Shown here one piece after another: positions 1 through 8,023 of a stretch of DNA of 49,280 bases. A program made the translations under genes and the position numbers. Position 1 is the first letter of the stretch, and each line of letters opens with the position of its first letter. A model generated the notes under the pieces. That model made no database searches. It had not been told where the DNA came from and was given only the letters and a program-made list of their open reading frames with translations. Location: assembly GCF_003403035.1 (NCBI RefSeq), contig NZ_QURN01000021.1, positions 1 to 49,280 of the forward strand. The letters are read 5' to 3'. This stretch comes from Mesorhizobium denitrificans. GTDB lineage: Bacteria > Pseudomonadota > Alphaproteobacteria > Rhizobiales > Rhizobiaceae.

Positions 1-93
1 TGACCGGGCGCTAATCGGCGTGCCCTTCAACGCCCCTAAACAGGGGTCCCTTTTGCGCGAAAATACGGGGTCCCAATTCCACGGTCATTGACA
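1..93. mobile_element. possible IS21-type element terminus (remnant)
   Basis: Two direct copies of GGGGTCCC lie at 43-50 and 67-74, 24 bases apart, and the block ends in TTGACA at 88-93. Repeated GGGTCCC-type blocks and ends in ..TTGACA or ..ACA recall the multiple terminal repeats of IS21-family elements, but no istA or istB frame is visible because the window begins here. The segment CCCCT-AAAC-AGGGG (33-46), followed by TCCCTTTT, can also fold as a terminator hairpin for a gene to the left. Either reading is possible; the IS call rests on recall of end structure only. Confidence 0.3.
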
Positions 94-416
94 GTCATAC
101 TTCTCACTGCAAATGTTGCGCTGCTCATTTGAGGAAACCCAATTGCGCACTCAATGCATCTCAAGTTGTTTTTATATCTCGATTTTTATCTGTCGTTTAA
201 TAAATGATAGTTGTATTCAAAAGTTCCTTGAAGCGTAAGTTTTAATGGAAATTTGTATTTCTTTATTTTCTAAAGTAACCATAGGTTGTATTTCAGTGAT
301 TTATAATATGCTTTTTGCATCGCGATATAATTTGTTTTCAGGCCATCACGGTTCGGCCTTTATTGCGGCGCAGCACGCATAAGTTGCTATCTAGCAAAAT
401 CCGGAGAATTTCTGAA
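94..416. other. AT-rich intergenic leader upstream of the DUF992 gene
   Basis: This stretch of about 320 bases has no convincing gene and is much richer in A and T than its surroundings. TATAAT-like hexamers occur at 302-307 and 326-331 and could serve as -10 elements, but no well-spaced -35 box is obvious. A TTG at 315 would extend the downstream frame by 34 residues, but that extension has no signal-peptide character. I treat the stretch as promoter and leader. Confidence 0.4.
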
Positions 417-944
417 ATGCCGAAAAATCTCGTCTCACTCGCGGCAGCGCTAACGCTAACCGTCAGCGCTTGCACCCTGCCCTCAACATTGACGTTCGCG
501 GCTGACACGCAGGCTCGCGAAACTCCGCCAGCAGCAGACGATTTCGGTGGGGTGAAGATTGGCACGCTCCGCTGCGAAGTAGGCGGCGGGATAGGCTATG
601 TGTTCGGTTCGGCCAAGCAAATCGATTGCACATTCCGCTCAGTCCACGGCGGCAGCGACAGCTATTCAGGCGTTATTCGCAAGCTCGGCGTTGATCTTGG
701 CTTTACGACGCATGGGCGACTCGTGTGGGCTGTGTTTGCGCCGACGGCAGGTTATCACCACGGTTCGCTCGCAGGGCGCTATCGCGGCGCAACTGCCGAG
801 GCCACCGTGGGGCTGGGCGCGGGCGCGAATGTGCTCGTGGGCGGAACGACCGGCTCGGTGCATCTGCAGCTTTTGAGCCTGACCGGCCAAACCGGGCTGA
901 ATGTCGCCGCCACCGGTACGTCAATGACGCTTAATCCTGCTTGA
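417..944 (+). CDS. DUF992 family exported protein
   Basis: A protein of 175 residues matching the DUF992 pattern: after an export signal comes GTLRCEV, then a stretch ending in IDCTF, then glycine-rich repeats ending GTSMTLNPA. DUF992 proteins are small periplasmic or surface proteins of alphaproteobacteria with no known function. The ATG at 417 is chosen because GGAG lies about 10 bases upstream and a hydrophobic signal follows directly. The signal contains VSAC near residue 19, a possible lipobox, but a signal peptidase I site near TFA-ADT is equally plausible. The 3' end overlaps the convergent cyclase gene by 24 bases. Confidence 0.75.
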   Translation: MPKNLVSLAAALTLTVSACTLPSTLTFAADTQARETPPAADDFGGVKIGTLRCEVGGGIGYVFGSAKQIDCTFRSVHGGSDSYSGVIRKLGVDLGFTTHGRLVWAVFAPTAGYHHGSLAGRYRGATAEATVGLGAGANVLVGGTTGSVHLQLLSLTGQTGLNVAATGTSMTLNPA

Positions 945-2798
945 CGGTTTCTTAGCCGGCAGTGGCACGGAATCTACGACTTTGGCTGCGTCACCAAGCA
1001 GCCAAAGCTGACCGAGCGGCTCGCCACCTTCAAGCGGCGCGCGCGGCACGCCATCTACGCTCGTGCGCTCCAGAACGGCGGGCGTGACCACCACGACAAC
1101 CGCGACCTCCAGCGGAACGACACGGCCAGCGCCCTCGGTGCGCTTGGCCATGTTAACGGTGTCGCCGACAACCGTGTAGTTGATGCGCCCGCCATATCCC
1201 AAATCGCCGACAACGGCTTCGCCGGAATGGATGCCGATGCGAATGCGGCAGTAATCGACACCAGCCAAGCGCTGCTGCTCAATATAGGGCGTGAGTTCGC
1301 GCGATATAGTCAGAGCCGCGGCTACCGCGTGTTTCGCGTGATCTTCATCCGGGACAGGCGCTCCCCAGAATGCCATCAGGCCATCGCCGGTATATTTGTC
1401 GATAGTACCGCTGTTTTCCTCGATTATTGGCCCTATTTTGCTGAATATCGCATCCAGATAATTCGCGACTTCATCCGCCGGGCGATCTTTTGCGAAGCGG
1501 GTGTAGCCTTGCAGGTCGAGAAACATGACGCTCATGTCGCGGCGAACCGGGCGGCTACTATCGCTGCCAAGCGAGAGCAATTGACGGACAAGCGACTTCG
1601 GCACATAGCGCTCGAATGCGGTAAGCGCGCGTGTGGTGCGGCGCATGGCGGCGGCGGTTTCGGCCACCTCCTCAACGCGGCTGTGCTCCCACTGCTGCAG
1701 CCCGCGCTCCCTGAAATCAAACTCGCCAATGGCGCGCGAGGCTGCGCCAAAATCCGTAATGGGTCTGGCAAGACCGCGCGCCAGACGCGTGGCGGCAAGG
1801 ATAGCGAGCAGCATCAACGCCAACCCAACGCCGGTGACAGTGGCACTGAGCCAGCGGTCGCCCTGTGTCGCGGAAGACGGCAGATAGAAGCCCGCCATCA
1901 TGTCCGCCTGTCCGGGCAAAGCCAGCTTGCGGTAGATGAACGTATAGCTGGTGCCGTCCACATTGGCCCGATGGCCGGTTGCCTCTCGCAACGGCGACGA
2001 ACCGCCGAGCGGGCTCGTGCTGTCCCACATATGCGCCAGAACCGGATCGCCCAATGTTTTTATCGTCGGAAGTTGCTCGTCATCGACCGCTTTCTTCATA
2101 AGCTCCCGCGAAATCATGGCCGGGTGCGCGATAACATATTCGCGGTCTGCGATAACGAACGGCGTCACGTCGAATTGCTTGCCGATGTCGGCGAGATCTT
2201 CCGATAGCGCGCGGGCGAGCATAAAGGCACTAAGAACGCCGATAAGCTCATTGTTGCGACGAATCGGCGCCGCGTAGGTGAATATGATCTCACCCGTGAC
2301 ATGAGAAAAGGCAGGCGGCGACCAGCGGCCGGGACCGCCCTCTTTCATAAGTTCCAGTATGCGCTGTCGATATGCATCGCCCGTGGCCTCGGCCAACGCT
2401 TCTTCGCCGCTGCGATTCCATCGCCTGAGCGAGCCGTCCGTGCCGATCAAGGCGATGCCGCTGACGCCCGGTGAGGCGGCGAGCAGGCCACGCACGAAGG
2501 CACCGAACTCGCCTGTGTTGTCAGGCGAGATTATACCGGTTGCGATGGTAGAAGCGGCCGCGTCGATCTGCTGGGAAACCGGGAGCGTGAGTCGCTCGAT
2601 GGGCGTAACCACCGATTCGACCAACAGGTCGCCACGATCACGCAGGAGCCAGCCTGTGACCTCGCGCGCGGCGATTGCGCCGACAATAATGACCGGCAGC
2701 ATGACCGCCAAAATGAGCAGCGCCAGCACCACGGGCAGGAATTTGCCAATAGCCCAGCGCTTTGGCGCGCCCGCATTTGATTCTGTCCGTGCCGTCAT
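921..2798 (-). CDS. membrane-bound class III adenylate/guanylate cyclase with periplasmic sensor and HAMP
   Basis: Predicted to make cAMP (or cGMP) in response to a periplasmic signal. Numbered from the ATG at 2798: transmembrane helix about 20-45, periplasmic Cache-like domain to about 315, second helix about 317-340 (VGLALMLLAILAA), HAMP-like linker about 341-395, then a class III cyclase domain about 420-580. Metal-binding aspartates are D428 (FLDLQGYT) and D472 (YTGDG); base-selecting K468 and D546 and transition-state N549 (VVGDTVN) are present, so the enzyme looks active and ATP-type. The 2798 start has a GAAAGAG-like ribosome site; an in-frame ATG at 2855 would add 19 residues. It is divergent from the glycosyltransferase operon at 3025. 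Confidence 0.88.
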   Translation of the reverse strand: MTARTESNAGAPKRWAIGKFLPVVLALLILAVMLPVIIVGAIAAREVTGWLLRDRGDLLVESVVTPIERLTLPVSQQIDAAASTIATGIISPDNTGEFGAFVRGLLAASPGVSGIALIGTDGSLRRWNRSGEEALAEATGDAYRQRILELMKEGGPGRWSPPAFSHVTGEIIFTYAAPIRRNNELIGVLSAFMLARALSEDLADIGKQFDVTPFVIADREYVIAHPAMISRELMKKAVDDEQLPTIKTLGDPVLAHMWDSTSPLGGSSPLREATGHRANVDGTSYTFIYRKLALPGQADMMAGFYLPSSATQGDRWLSATVTGVGLALMLLAILAATRLARGLARPITDFGAASRAIGEFDFRERGLQQWEHSRVEEVAETAAAMRRTTRALTAFERYVPKSLVRQLLSLGSDSSRPVRRDMSVMFLDLQGYTRFAKDRPADEVANYLDAIFSKIGPIIEENSGTIDKYTGDGLMAFWGAPVPDEDHAKHAVAAALTISRELTPYIEQQRLAGVDYCRIRIGIHSGEAVVGDLGYGGRINYTVVGDTVNMAKRTEGAGRVVPLEVAVVVVVTPAVLERTSVDGVPRAPLEGGEPLGQLWLLGDAAKVVDSVPLPAKKPSSRIKRH

Positions 2799-3024
2799 CC
2801 GCTCTTTCGCTAACGCCCTCTTCCGACACGTCTGTACCTTGTCATGAACAAGCATTATGGGGAAGTGTTGCCACCGAGAGCCTTAAAATCGCGTACAAAC
2901 ATTATGTTACAGCAAACGCTGAATTGTTTTTCGATTGGTTGCAATATTTGCGCACGAGTGGTGTATTCACCGCGACGGAGCGTTCGAACCGCCTGACCGG
3001 CCGAACGAAAAGGTATCTGAGGCC

Positions 3025-4239
3025 ATGAAGCGGCGTTTCGACGAAGCTCGTATTCTTATGTACAGTCACGACACGTTCGGTCTGGGCCATCTGCGCCGCT
3101 GCCGAACAATAGCGCATGCGCTGGTCGAGGACTATCGCGGGCTGAATGTGCTCATCATTTCCGGCTCGCCGATCGCCGGCGCGTTCGAATATCGCGCGCG
3201 CGTGGATTTCGTGAAGATTCCCAGCGTTATCAAGCTGCGCAACGGCGAATATACCTCGCTGGAAAAGCACATCGACCTGCAAGACACACTGACGATGCGG
3301 CAGTCGATTATCCGCAGCACGGCGGAAACATTCCGGCCGGATATATTCATCGTCGACAAGGAGCCGTTGGGTCTGCGCGGCGAAGTGGAAGACACGCTCT
3401 CCTACCTGAAAACGCGTGGAACGGCGCTGGTTCTGGGTCTGCGCGAGGTGATGGACGCGCCGCAATTGCTGGAAGCCGAATGGAAGCGCGCGGACGTGAT
3501 GCGCAAAATCGGCATGTTCTACGATTCGATCTGGGTCTATGGACCACCGGATTTTTACGATCCGCTGACCGGTCTTGATGTGCCGCAAGCGGTAAGCTCA
3601 AAGATGGATTTCGTAGGCTTCCTGCAGCGCAAGGTGCCGGACGTACAAGCGCCGGACCATCGACCGGAGGGCAACTATCTGCTGGTTACAACCGGCGGTG
3701 GCGGCGATGGCGCCGACCTCGTTCACAACGTAATCCATGCATACCAGAGCGACCCAGACCTTACGCACCCCGCGCTGATTGTGCTTGGGCCTTATATGCC
3801 TGCGAAAAAGCGTCGCAAACTGATGCGCAAGAGTGCGCCAATCAGCCAAATCCGCATGATCGAGTTCGACAACCGCATGGAGGATTTGATCGCGGGCGCG
3901 AGCGGCGTCGTCGCAATGGGCGGCTACAACACCTATTGCGAAATAATGTCGTTCGACAAGCCAGCGCTGATCGTGCCGCGCGTTGCGCCACGGCAGGAAC
4001 AGCTTATTCGCGCAAAACGCGCCTCCGAACTCGGCCTGCTCGATATGTTGCTGCCGGAGCAGGCGGAAGATCCGGCGATTATGGCCGCGAAGCTAAAAGA
4101 GTTGCCGAGTCGCCCCCGCCCCTCTCAAAGCGCACCGAATTTGCGGCTTGAAGGGCTTTCGCGAATCTCAGATCTCGTTGGCGACTGGCTGGAGCGCAGC
4201 GAGCGGCGTCATTTCTCCGTTGTCGACGGCGGAAGCTGA
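3025..4239 (+). CDS. MurG-like GT-B glycosyltransferase
   Basis: A protein of 404 residues with the two-domain GT-B layout of GT28/MurG-type transferases. The N-terminal acceptor half has TFGLGHLRRC (about residues 17-26), whose histidine corresponds to the conserved GxGH loop. The C-terminal half has VAMGGYNTYCE (about 295-305), the UDP-sugar-binding GGxxT-type loop, followed by the PALIVPR strand. Sugar and acceptor cannot be told from sequence. The ATG at 3025 is preferred over an upstream in-frame start at 2935, because the first beta strand (ARILMYSHD) follows within 10 residues. It is the first of three consecutive transferase genes; the next begins 17 bases downstream, indicating an operon. 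No transmembrane segment is seen, so it probably acts at the inner membrane face. Confidence 0.8.
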   Translation: MKRRFDEARILMYSHDTFGLGHLRRCRTIAHALVEDYRGLNVLIISGSPIAGAFEYRARVDFVKIPSVIKLRNGEYTSLEKHIDLQDTLTMRQSIIRSTAETFRPDIFIVDKEPLGLRGEVEDTLSYLKTRGTALVLGLREVMDAPQLLEAEWKRADVMRKIGMFYDSIWVYGPPDFYDPLTGLDVPQAVSSKMDFVGFLQRKVPDVQAPDHRPEGNYLLVTTGGGGDGADLVHNVIHAYQSDPDLTHPALIVLGPYMPAKKRRKLMRKSAPISQIRMIEFDNRMEDLIAGASGVVAMGGYNTYCEIMSFDKPALIVPRVAPRQEQLIRAKRASELGLLDMLLPEQAEDPAIMAAKLKELPSRPRPSQSAPNLRLEGLSRISDLVGDWLERSERRHFSVVDGGS

Positions 4240-4256
4240 GTATAGCGGCCTTCGGA

Positions 4257-5498
4257 ATGAACAACAGAAAACTCGTGATCGTGCTGAAAGGTTATCCGCG
4301 TCTTTCGGAAACCTTCATCGCTCAAGAGCTTCGCGGGCTGGAAAAGGCCGGGTTCAAGCTCAACATCGTTGCGTTGCGGCGGCCGACCGACACAAAGCGG
4401 CATCCTATCCATGACGAGATAGAAGCCGAGGTTCACTACCTTCCCGAATATCTGCATGATGAGCCGTGGCGCGTGTTGCGTGCGTTCCTGGCCACATTGC
4501 CCACCGCCGGATTCTGGCGCGCGTTTGCGGCATTTGCGCGAGATTTGCCGCGGGATTTCACGCGCAACCGCGTGCGCAGGTTCGGTCAGGCGCTGGTGCT
4601 GACGCATGAATGGCCGCAGGATGGCTTTTGGCTGCACGCGCACTTCGCGCATACGCCTGCCTCGGTTACGCGCTATGCGGCGCTGATGCTTGGAATGGCG
4701 TGGACATGCTCCGCGCATGCAAAGGACATATGGACCTCTCCGGACTGGGAGCTTTCGGAAAAGCTTGCGGATGCGCGCTGGACAGTGACCTGCACACAAA
4801 GCGGCTTCGAGCATTTGCGCGATCTGGTGGGTGGACGGTCGGCGGTGCATCTGAGCTATCACGGCCTCGATCTGGATCGGTTCGGGCCATATGATCAGCG
4901 ACGTCAAATGCGCGACGGGTCTGACGCTGAACAACCGGTGCGAATAGTGAGTGTCGGGCGCGCGGTGGAGAAAAAGGGCTTTGATACGCTGCTGGACGCG
5001 CTGGCGCTGCTTCCGCCTGACTTGCATTGGCGGCTGACGCAGATTGGCGCGGGCGAAAAGCTGGCCGAGCTGAAGGCACAGGCCCAGCGGCTGGGAATTG
5101 CTGACCGGATTGAATGGAAAGGCGCGCTGGCACAGGCCGAAGTGCTCGCGCAATATCGCGAGTCGGACATTTTCACGCTCGCCTGCCGGATTGCACATGA
5201 TGGCGACCGTGACGGCTTGCCGAATGTGCTGGTAGAGGCCGCGAGCCAGGCCCTTGCGTGCGTTGCCACCGATGTTTCCGGCATACCGGAATTGCTGACA
5301 GACGGCGAAAACGGGCTGGTCGTTCCGTCGGAAAACCCAACCGCGCTTGCGGCGGCATTGGAGCGCGCCGTACGAGAACCGACGCTGCGCGCCAAGCTCG
5401 GCAAGGCGGCGGAGCAGCGCGTGCGTCAACATTTCGACCATCATTCGAGCATTGATCAGCTGAAGAAGCTGTTTGATCAGGAATGGGCGAAGGTATGA
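4257..5498 (+). CDS. GT4-family glycosyltransferase (WcaL-like)
   Basis: A protein of 413 residues with a GT-B fold. The N-terminus LKGYPRLSETFI resembles colanic-acid-type transferases of the WcaL group. The GT4 signature lies at about residues 316-331 (DGLPNVLVEA), and donor-binding SVGRAVEKKGFD lies near 230. Retaining GT4 enzymes transfer a sugar from a nucleotide donor to a growing glycan at the cytoplasmic membrane; donor and linkage are unknown. The gene sits 17 bases after the first transferase, and its stop overlaps the next start by four bases (ATGA), so the three transferases are almost certainly co-transcribed and translationally coupled. Confidence 0.85.
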   Translation: MNNRKLVIVLKGYPRLSETFIAQELRGLEKAGFKLNIVALRRPTDTKRHPIHDEIEAEVHYLPEYLHDEPWRVLRAFLATLPTAGFWRAFAAFARDLPRDFTRNRVRRFGQALVLTHEWPQDGFWLHAHFAHTPASVTRYAALMLGMAWTCSAHAKDIWTSPDWELSEKLADARWTVTCTQSGFEHLRDLVGGRSAVHLSYHGLDLDRFGPYDQRRQMRDGSDAEQPVRIVSVGRAVEKKGFDTLLDALALLPPDLHWRLTQIGAGEKLAELKAQAQRLGIADRIEWKGALAQAEVLAQYRESDIFTLACRIAHDGDRDGLPNVLVEAASQALACVATDVSGIPELLTDGENGLVVPSENPTALAAALERAVREPTLRAKLGKAAEQRVRQHFDHHSSIDQLKKLFDQEWAKV

Positions 5499-6637
5499 GC
5501 GGTCCGCGCGTTCTGTTCTACGTGCAGCACTTGCTAGGCATCGGGCATTTGGCGCGCGCGAGCCGCATTGCATCTGCGCTGCAAGCAGCGGGCTTTGATC
5601 TTACACTCGTTACCGGCGGGACCGCGGTGGATGGATTTCCGGCGCCGGACATCAGGCATTTCGCGCTTGCGCCGGTGATTGCGAGTGAGGGCTTTTCAGG
5701 GCTGGCTCAGCCGGACGGAACGCCGGTTGACGATGCGTTTTTGGCGCGGCGGCGAGAGCAGCTTCTGGCTATTTTTGCCGAGTTGCATCCCGACATCGTC
5801 ATCACCGAGGCGTTTCCGTTTGGACGGAGGCAGATGCGGTTTGAACTGCTGCCCCTGCTTGACGCGATCGAAGCACGAGCGGACCGACCGATGCTGTCGG
5901 CGTCCATCCGCGACATTATGCAGGAGCGCGTCAAGCCCGGACGAAATGAAGAAACCGCCGAACTTGTGCGCGAACATTTCGACCTCGTGCTGGTGCATGG
6001 CGATGAACGCTTTGCGAAGCTGGAGGAGACATTTCCGCTGGCGGGGTCCATTGCAGACCGAATTGAATATACCGGCCTCGTCGCCGGCCCACCACCAGAG
6101 CCGACAACCGAGCGCTTCGATGTGCTGGTTTCGGCGGGAGGCGGTGCCGCCGGGCGCGCGCTGGTGGAGGCGACCGCAGGTGCGGCGCGGAGCGCAAGTC
6201 GCAGCCAACAATGGGCGCTGATTACGGGGCCGAACCTGCCGCAAGCCGACTTCGACGCAGCCTTGCGAAATGCGCCTGCGCATCTTTCCATCTACCGATT
6301 CAGGCGGGATTTTTCGAGCCTGCTCACGGGTGCGGAACTGTCCGTTTCGCAAGCGGGTTACAATACGGTGTGCGACATTCTGCGAGCGGGTTGCCGGTCG
6401 TTGCTGGTGCCGTTTGCCGCGGGTGGCGAGACGGAGCAGACAAGCCGCGCTGAGCGGCTCGCGGCAATGGGATTGGCAAGCGTTCTAACGGAGGCGGAGC
6501 TCACCGCGGATTCGCTTTCGAGCGCCATCCAAAACGAGCTTTCCAAGCCACGGCCGCCGTCAAATGCGCTCGATCTGGACGGAGCAAAAAAGACGGCGGA
6601 CGCGCTTCGGAAACGCTGGACCACTTTCAGAAAATAG
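5495..6637 (+). CDS. MurG-like GT-B glycosyltransferase, second copy
   Basis: A protein of 380 residues in the same broad family as the product at 3025-4239, sharing the N-terminal LGIGHLARA loop (about residues 16-24) and the C-terminal SQAGYNTVCDIL loop (about 282-293). The pair may have arisen by duplication, but identity is low by eye. The ATG at 5495 overlaps the preceding stop in an ATGA, which favours it over an in-frame ATG four codons earlier. Its neighbours (methyltransferase-like genes, the ABC-like protein, the deacetylase) suggest it builds a modified surface or secreted glycan. Donor and acceptor cannot be assigned. Confidence 0.78.
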   Translation: MSGPRVLFYVQHLLGIGHLARASRIASALQAAGFDLTLVTGGTAVDGFPAPDIRHFALAPVIASEGFSGLAQPDGTPVDDAFLARRREQLLAIFAELHPDIVITEAFPFGRRQMRFELLPLLDAIEARADRPMLSASIRDIMQERVKPGRNEETAELVREHFDLVLVHGDERFAKLEETFPLAGSIADRIEYTGLVAGPPPEPTTERFDVLVSAGGGAAGRALVEATAGAARSASRSQQWALITGPNLPQADFDAALRNAPAHLSIYRFRRDFSSLLTGAELSVSQAGYNTVCDILRAGCRSLLVPFAAGGETEQTSRAERLAAMGLASVLTEAELTADSLSSAIQNELSKPRPPSNALDLDGAKKTADALRKRWTTFRK

Positions 6638-6656
6638 GCATTCAACTCAACTGCTT

Positions 6657-6676
6657 ATGCATATTATATTATGCAT
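6657..6676. repeat. AT-rich inverted repeat between convergent genes
   Basis: ATGCATA (6657-6663) and TATGCAT (6670-6676) form a perfect 7-base inverted repeat around six A/T bases. It sits in the 51-base gap between the convergent glycosyltransferase and methyltransferase-like genes. It could be a weak bidirectional terminator or a protein-binding site; there is no GC stem or clear T-tract. Confidence 0.4.
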
Positions 6677-6688
6677 TATCTGAGGAAC

Positions 6689-7357
6689 TTAAACTGATCC
6701 TATAAGCATGAAGCGGTTGTATTTCTTCTGTGGCAAGGTGCCTGAAAAACGTATATCGGCCAGGCGCGCAAGCTGCTCAAATGCCTGTTGCGACTCGACG
6801 CAGTTAATGTGGGTCGGCTCGGCAAAATAATCGTTCGATTGCAGCAACACCTTCGTGCCTTTGGGCAGCATATCCAGCCAGCCGCGCACGTCTGCAATGT
6901 GCTCGCAGCTTGTGTTGACAACCAGATCGGGCGTGGCGCTGGCATAGTCCAGCGCGTACATATCGGCGGTTACGGCGCGAAAGCCGGGTGCGTCCTTGTT
7001 CATGGTTTCGGCAACTGCGGCGACATCCTCATCGATGTCGATTGAGTCGATCTGGCTGATGTCGAAACGCGCATCATCTAGGAGCATGGCAGCAAGCACA
7101 CCATACCACCCACCCAACACCCAAATGCGCTGGAATGCGCCGCCACAGGTGTTGAAAAGCTCGTCGCGCGCCCACATCTTGCAAGCCACCTGTTTGTGGT
7201 TGAATGCATTCGCGATGTCCGCATCGGGATGTTTCGCGATAATTTTTGCGAGGCGTCCAACCAGACCGGATTGCGTGTAAGCGGCGATGCCGCGCGTGAG
7301 GTCAAAGGCGTTCTCGCGCCAATCGACAGTTGCATCAATGCGGTTGTTCTGATCCAT
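6689..7357 (-). CDS. class I SAM-dependent methyltransferase-like protein
   Basis: A protein of 222 residues with a Rossmann-like core: RIWVLGGWYG (about 77-86) occupies the position of the SAM-binding motif I, DSIDIDED (about 104-111) supplies the acidic residue that would hold the ribose, and VVNTSCEH (about 146-153) resembles motif IV. The motif I glycine pattern is unusual (LGGWYG rather than GxGxG), so SAM binding is inferred. It lies opposite to the surrounding glycan genes and is divergent from another methyltransferase-like gene at 7445 across 87 bases. Methylation of a sugar or lipid carrier would fit the context but is not shown. Confidence 0.6.
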   Translation of the reverse strand: MDQNNRIDATVDWRENAFDLTRGIAAYTQSGLVGRLAKIIAKHPDADIANAFNHKQVACKMWARDELFNTCGGAFQRIWVLGGWYGVLAAMLLDDARFDISQIDSIDIDEDVAAVAETMNKDAPGFRAVTADMYALDYASATPDLVVNTSCEHIADVRGWLDMLPKGTKVLLQSNDYFAEPTHINCVESQQAFEQLARLADIRFSGTLPQKKYNRFMLIGSV

Positions 7358-7400
7358 GCGTGTGTTCTATGTTGAGTTGCCGTTTGCGACAACAATTTCC

Positions 7401-7432
7401 AGCAAATAGCCTGCCCCAGCAAATAGCCTGCC
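7401..7432. repeat. 17-base-period tandem duplication in a divergent promoter region
   Basis: AGCAAATAGCCTGCC occurs at 7401-7415 and again at 7418-7432, separated by CC, giving a near-perfect duplication with a period of 17 bases. It lies just upstream of the AAGGA ribosome site of the gene at 7445 and within the region shared with the divergent gene at 7357. It may alter leader spacing or duplicate an operator half-site. Confidence 0.8.
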
Positions 7433-7444
7433 AAGGAATTCCGA

Positions 7445-8017
7445 ATGCTCAACCCCGAATACCTGCCCGCCGATGCATTTGACAGTCTGCCGCATCTGGC
7501 TGGGCCTGCGGCGGAAATCCGTCAGGTTTTGGCTGCGCATTTCGTGCGCGATTGCGAGCATATTGTGGAGATCGGCGGGCACATTCGACCGGTGACCGGC
7601 TATCTGACCCACACGCCAAAGTCGGTGCTTTCGGTTGACCCCAAGACGCCGGACTATGAGTCGTTCGAGCTTAACGGCAAGCCGAGCCATGTGCGGCATA
7701 TAGCAAAGAAATTTCAGGAGGTTGAATATAATTATTCACCCGGCTCTTATGGGCTTGTGCTGCTTGGCTACTCGCTGAAACCATTTGGCAAGCGCGAGCC
7801 GCTGGGCGAGCTTCTGTTTTCGCTGATCGACAATGCGAAGGTGGTTGTGATCGAATATCCGCCGGAGCTTGAGCGCGCAACTTCGCAGGTGCCGGAAATC
7901 GTGACGCGGCCTTCGCTGAAACAGTTTTGCAGCTTCGCACTCGATCTGCATGACGACGCGATAGAAGACTCGCCCTATACGCGCCGCCTCTTTTACGTTT
8001 TGCATCCGGCTGGCTGA
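7445..8017 (+). CDS. methyltransferase-like protein of unknown role
   Basis: A protein of 190 residues with a truncated Rossmann-like pattern: HIVEIGGHI (about 39-47) looks like a degenerate SAM motif I and KSVLSVDPK (about 59-67) like motif II with its acidic residue. After SYGLVLLGYSLKP comes a strand and helix pattern ending in LFYVLHPAG. It is too short to be sure of catalysis. An AAGGA ribosome site lies 7-11 bases upstream of the ATG. It ends six bases before the ABC exporter-like gene, so the two are probably co-transcribed, and with the divergent methyltransferase-like gene it may form a functional pair. Confidence 0.55.
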   Translation: MLNPEYLPADAFDSLPHLAGPAAEIRQVLAAHFVRDCEHIVEIGGHIRPVTGYLTHTPKSVLSVDPKTPDYESFELNGKPSHVRHIAKKFQEVEYNYSPGSYGLVLLGYSLKPFGKREPLGELLFSLIDNAKVVVIEYPPELERATSQVPEIVTRPSLKQFCSFALDLHDDAIEDSPYTRRLFYVLHPAG

Positions 8018-8023
8018 GGCGCA

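Noticed and set aside
1227-2207. Plus-strand open frame of 326 residues
   Set aside because: Antisense to the membrane cyclase, whose motifs are clear; composition is shadow-like.
4209-5573. Minus-strand open frame of 454 residues
   Set aside because: Lies opposite the GT4 gene at 4257-5498; arginine/glutamine-rich with no motifs, a typical GC-driven shadow frame.
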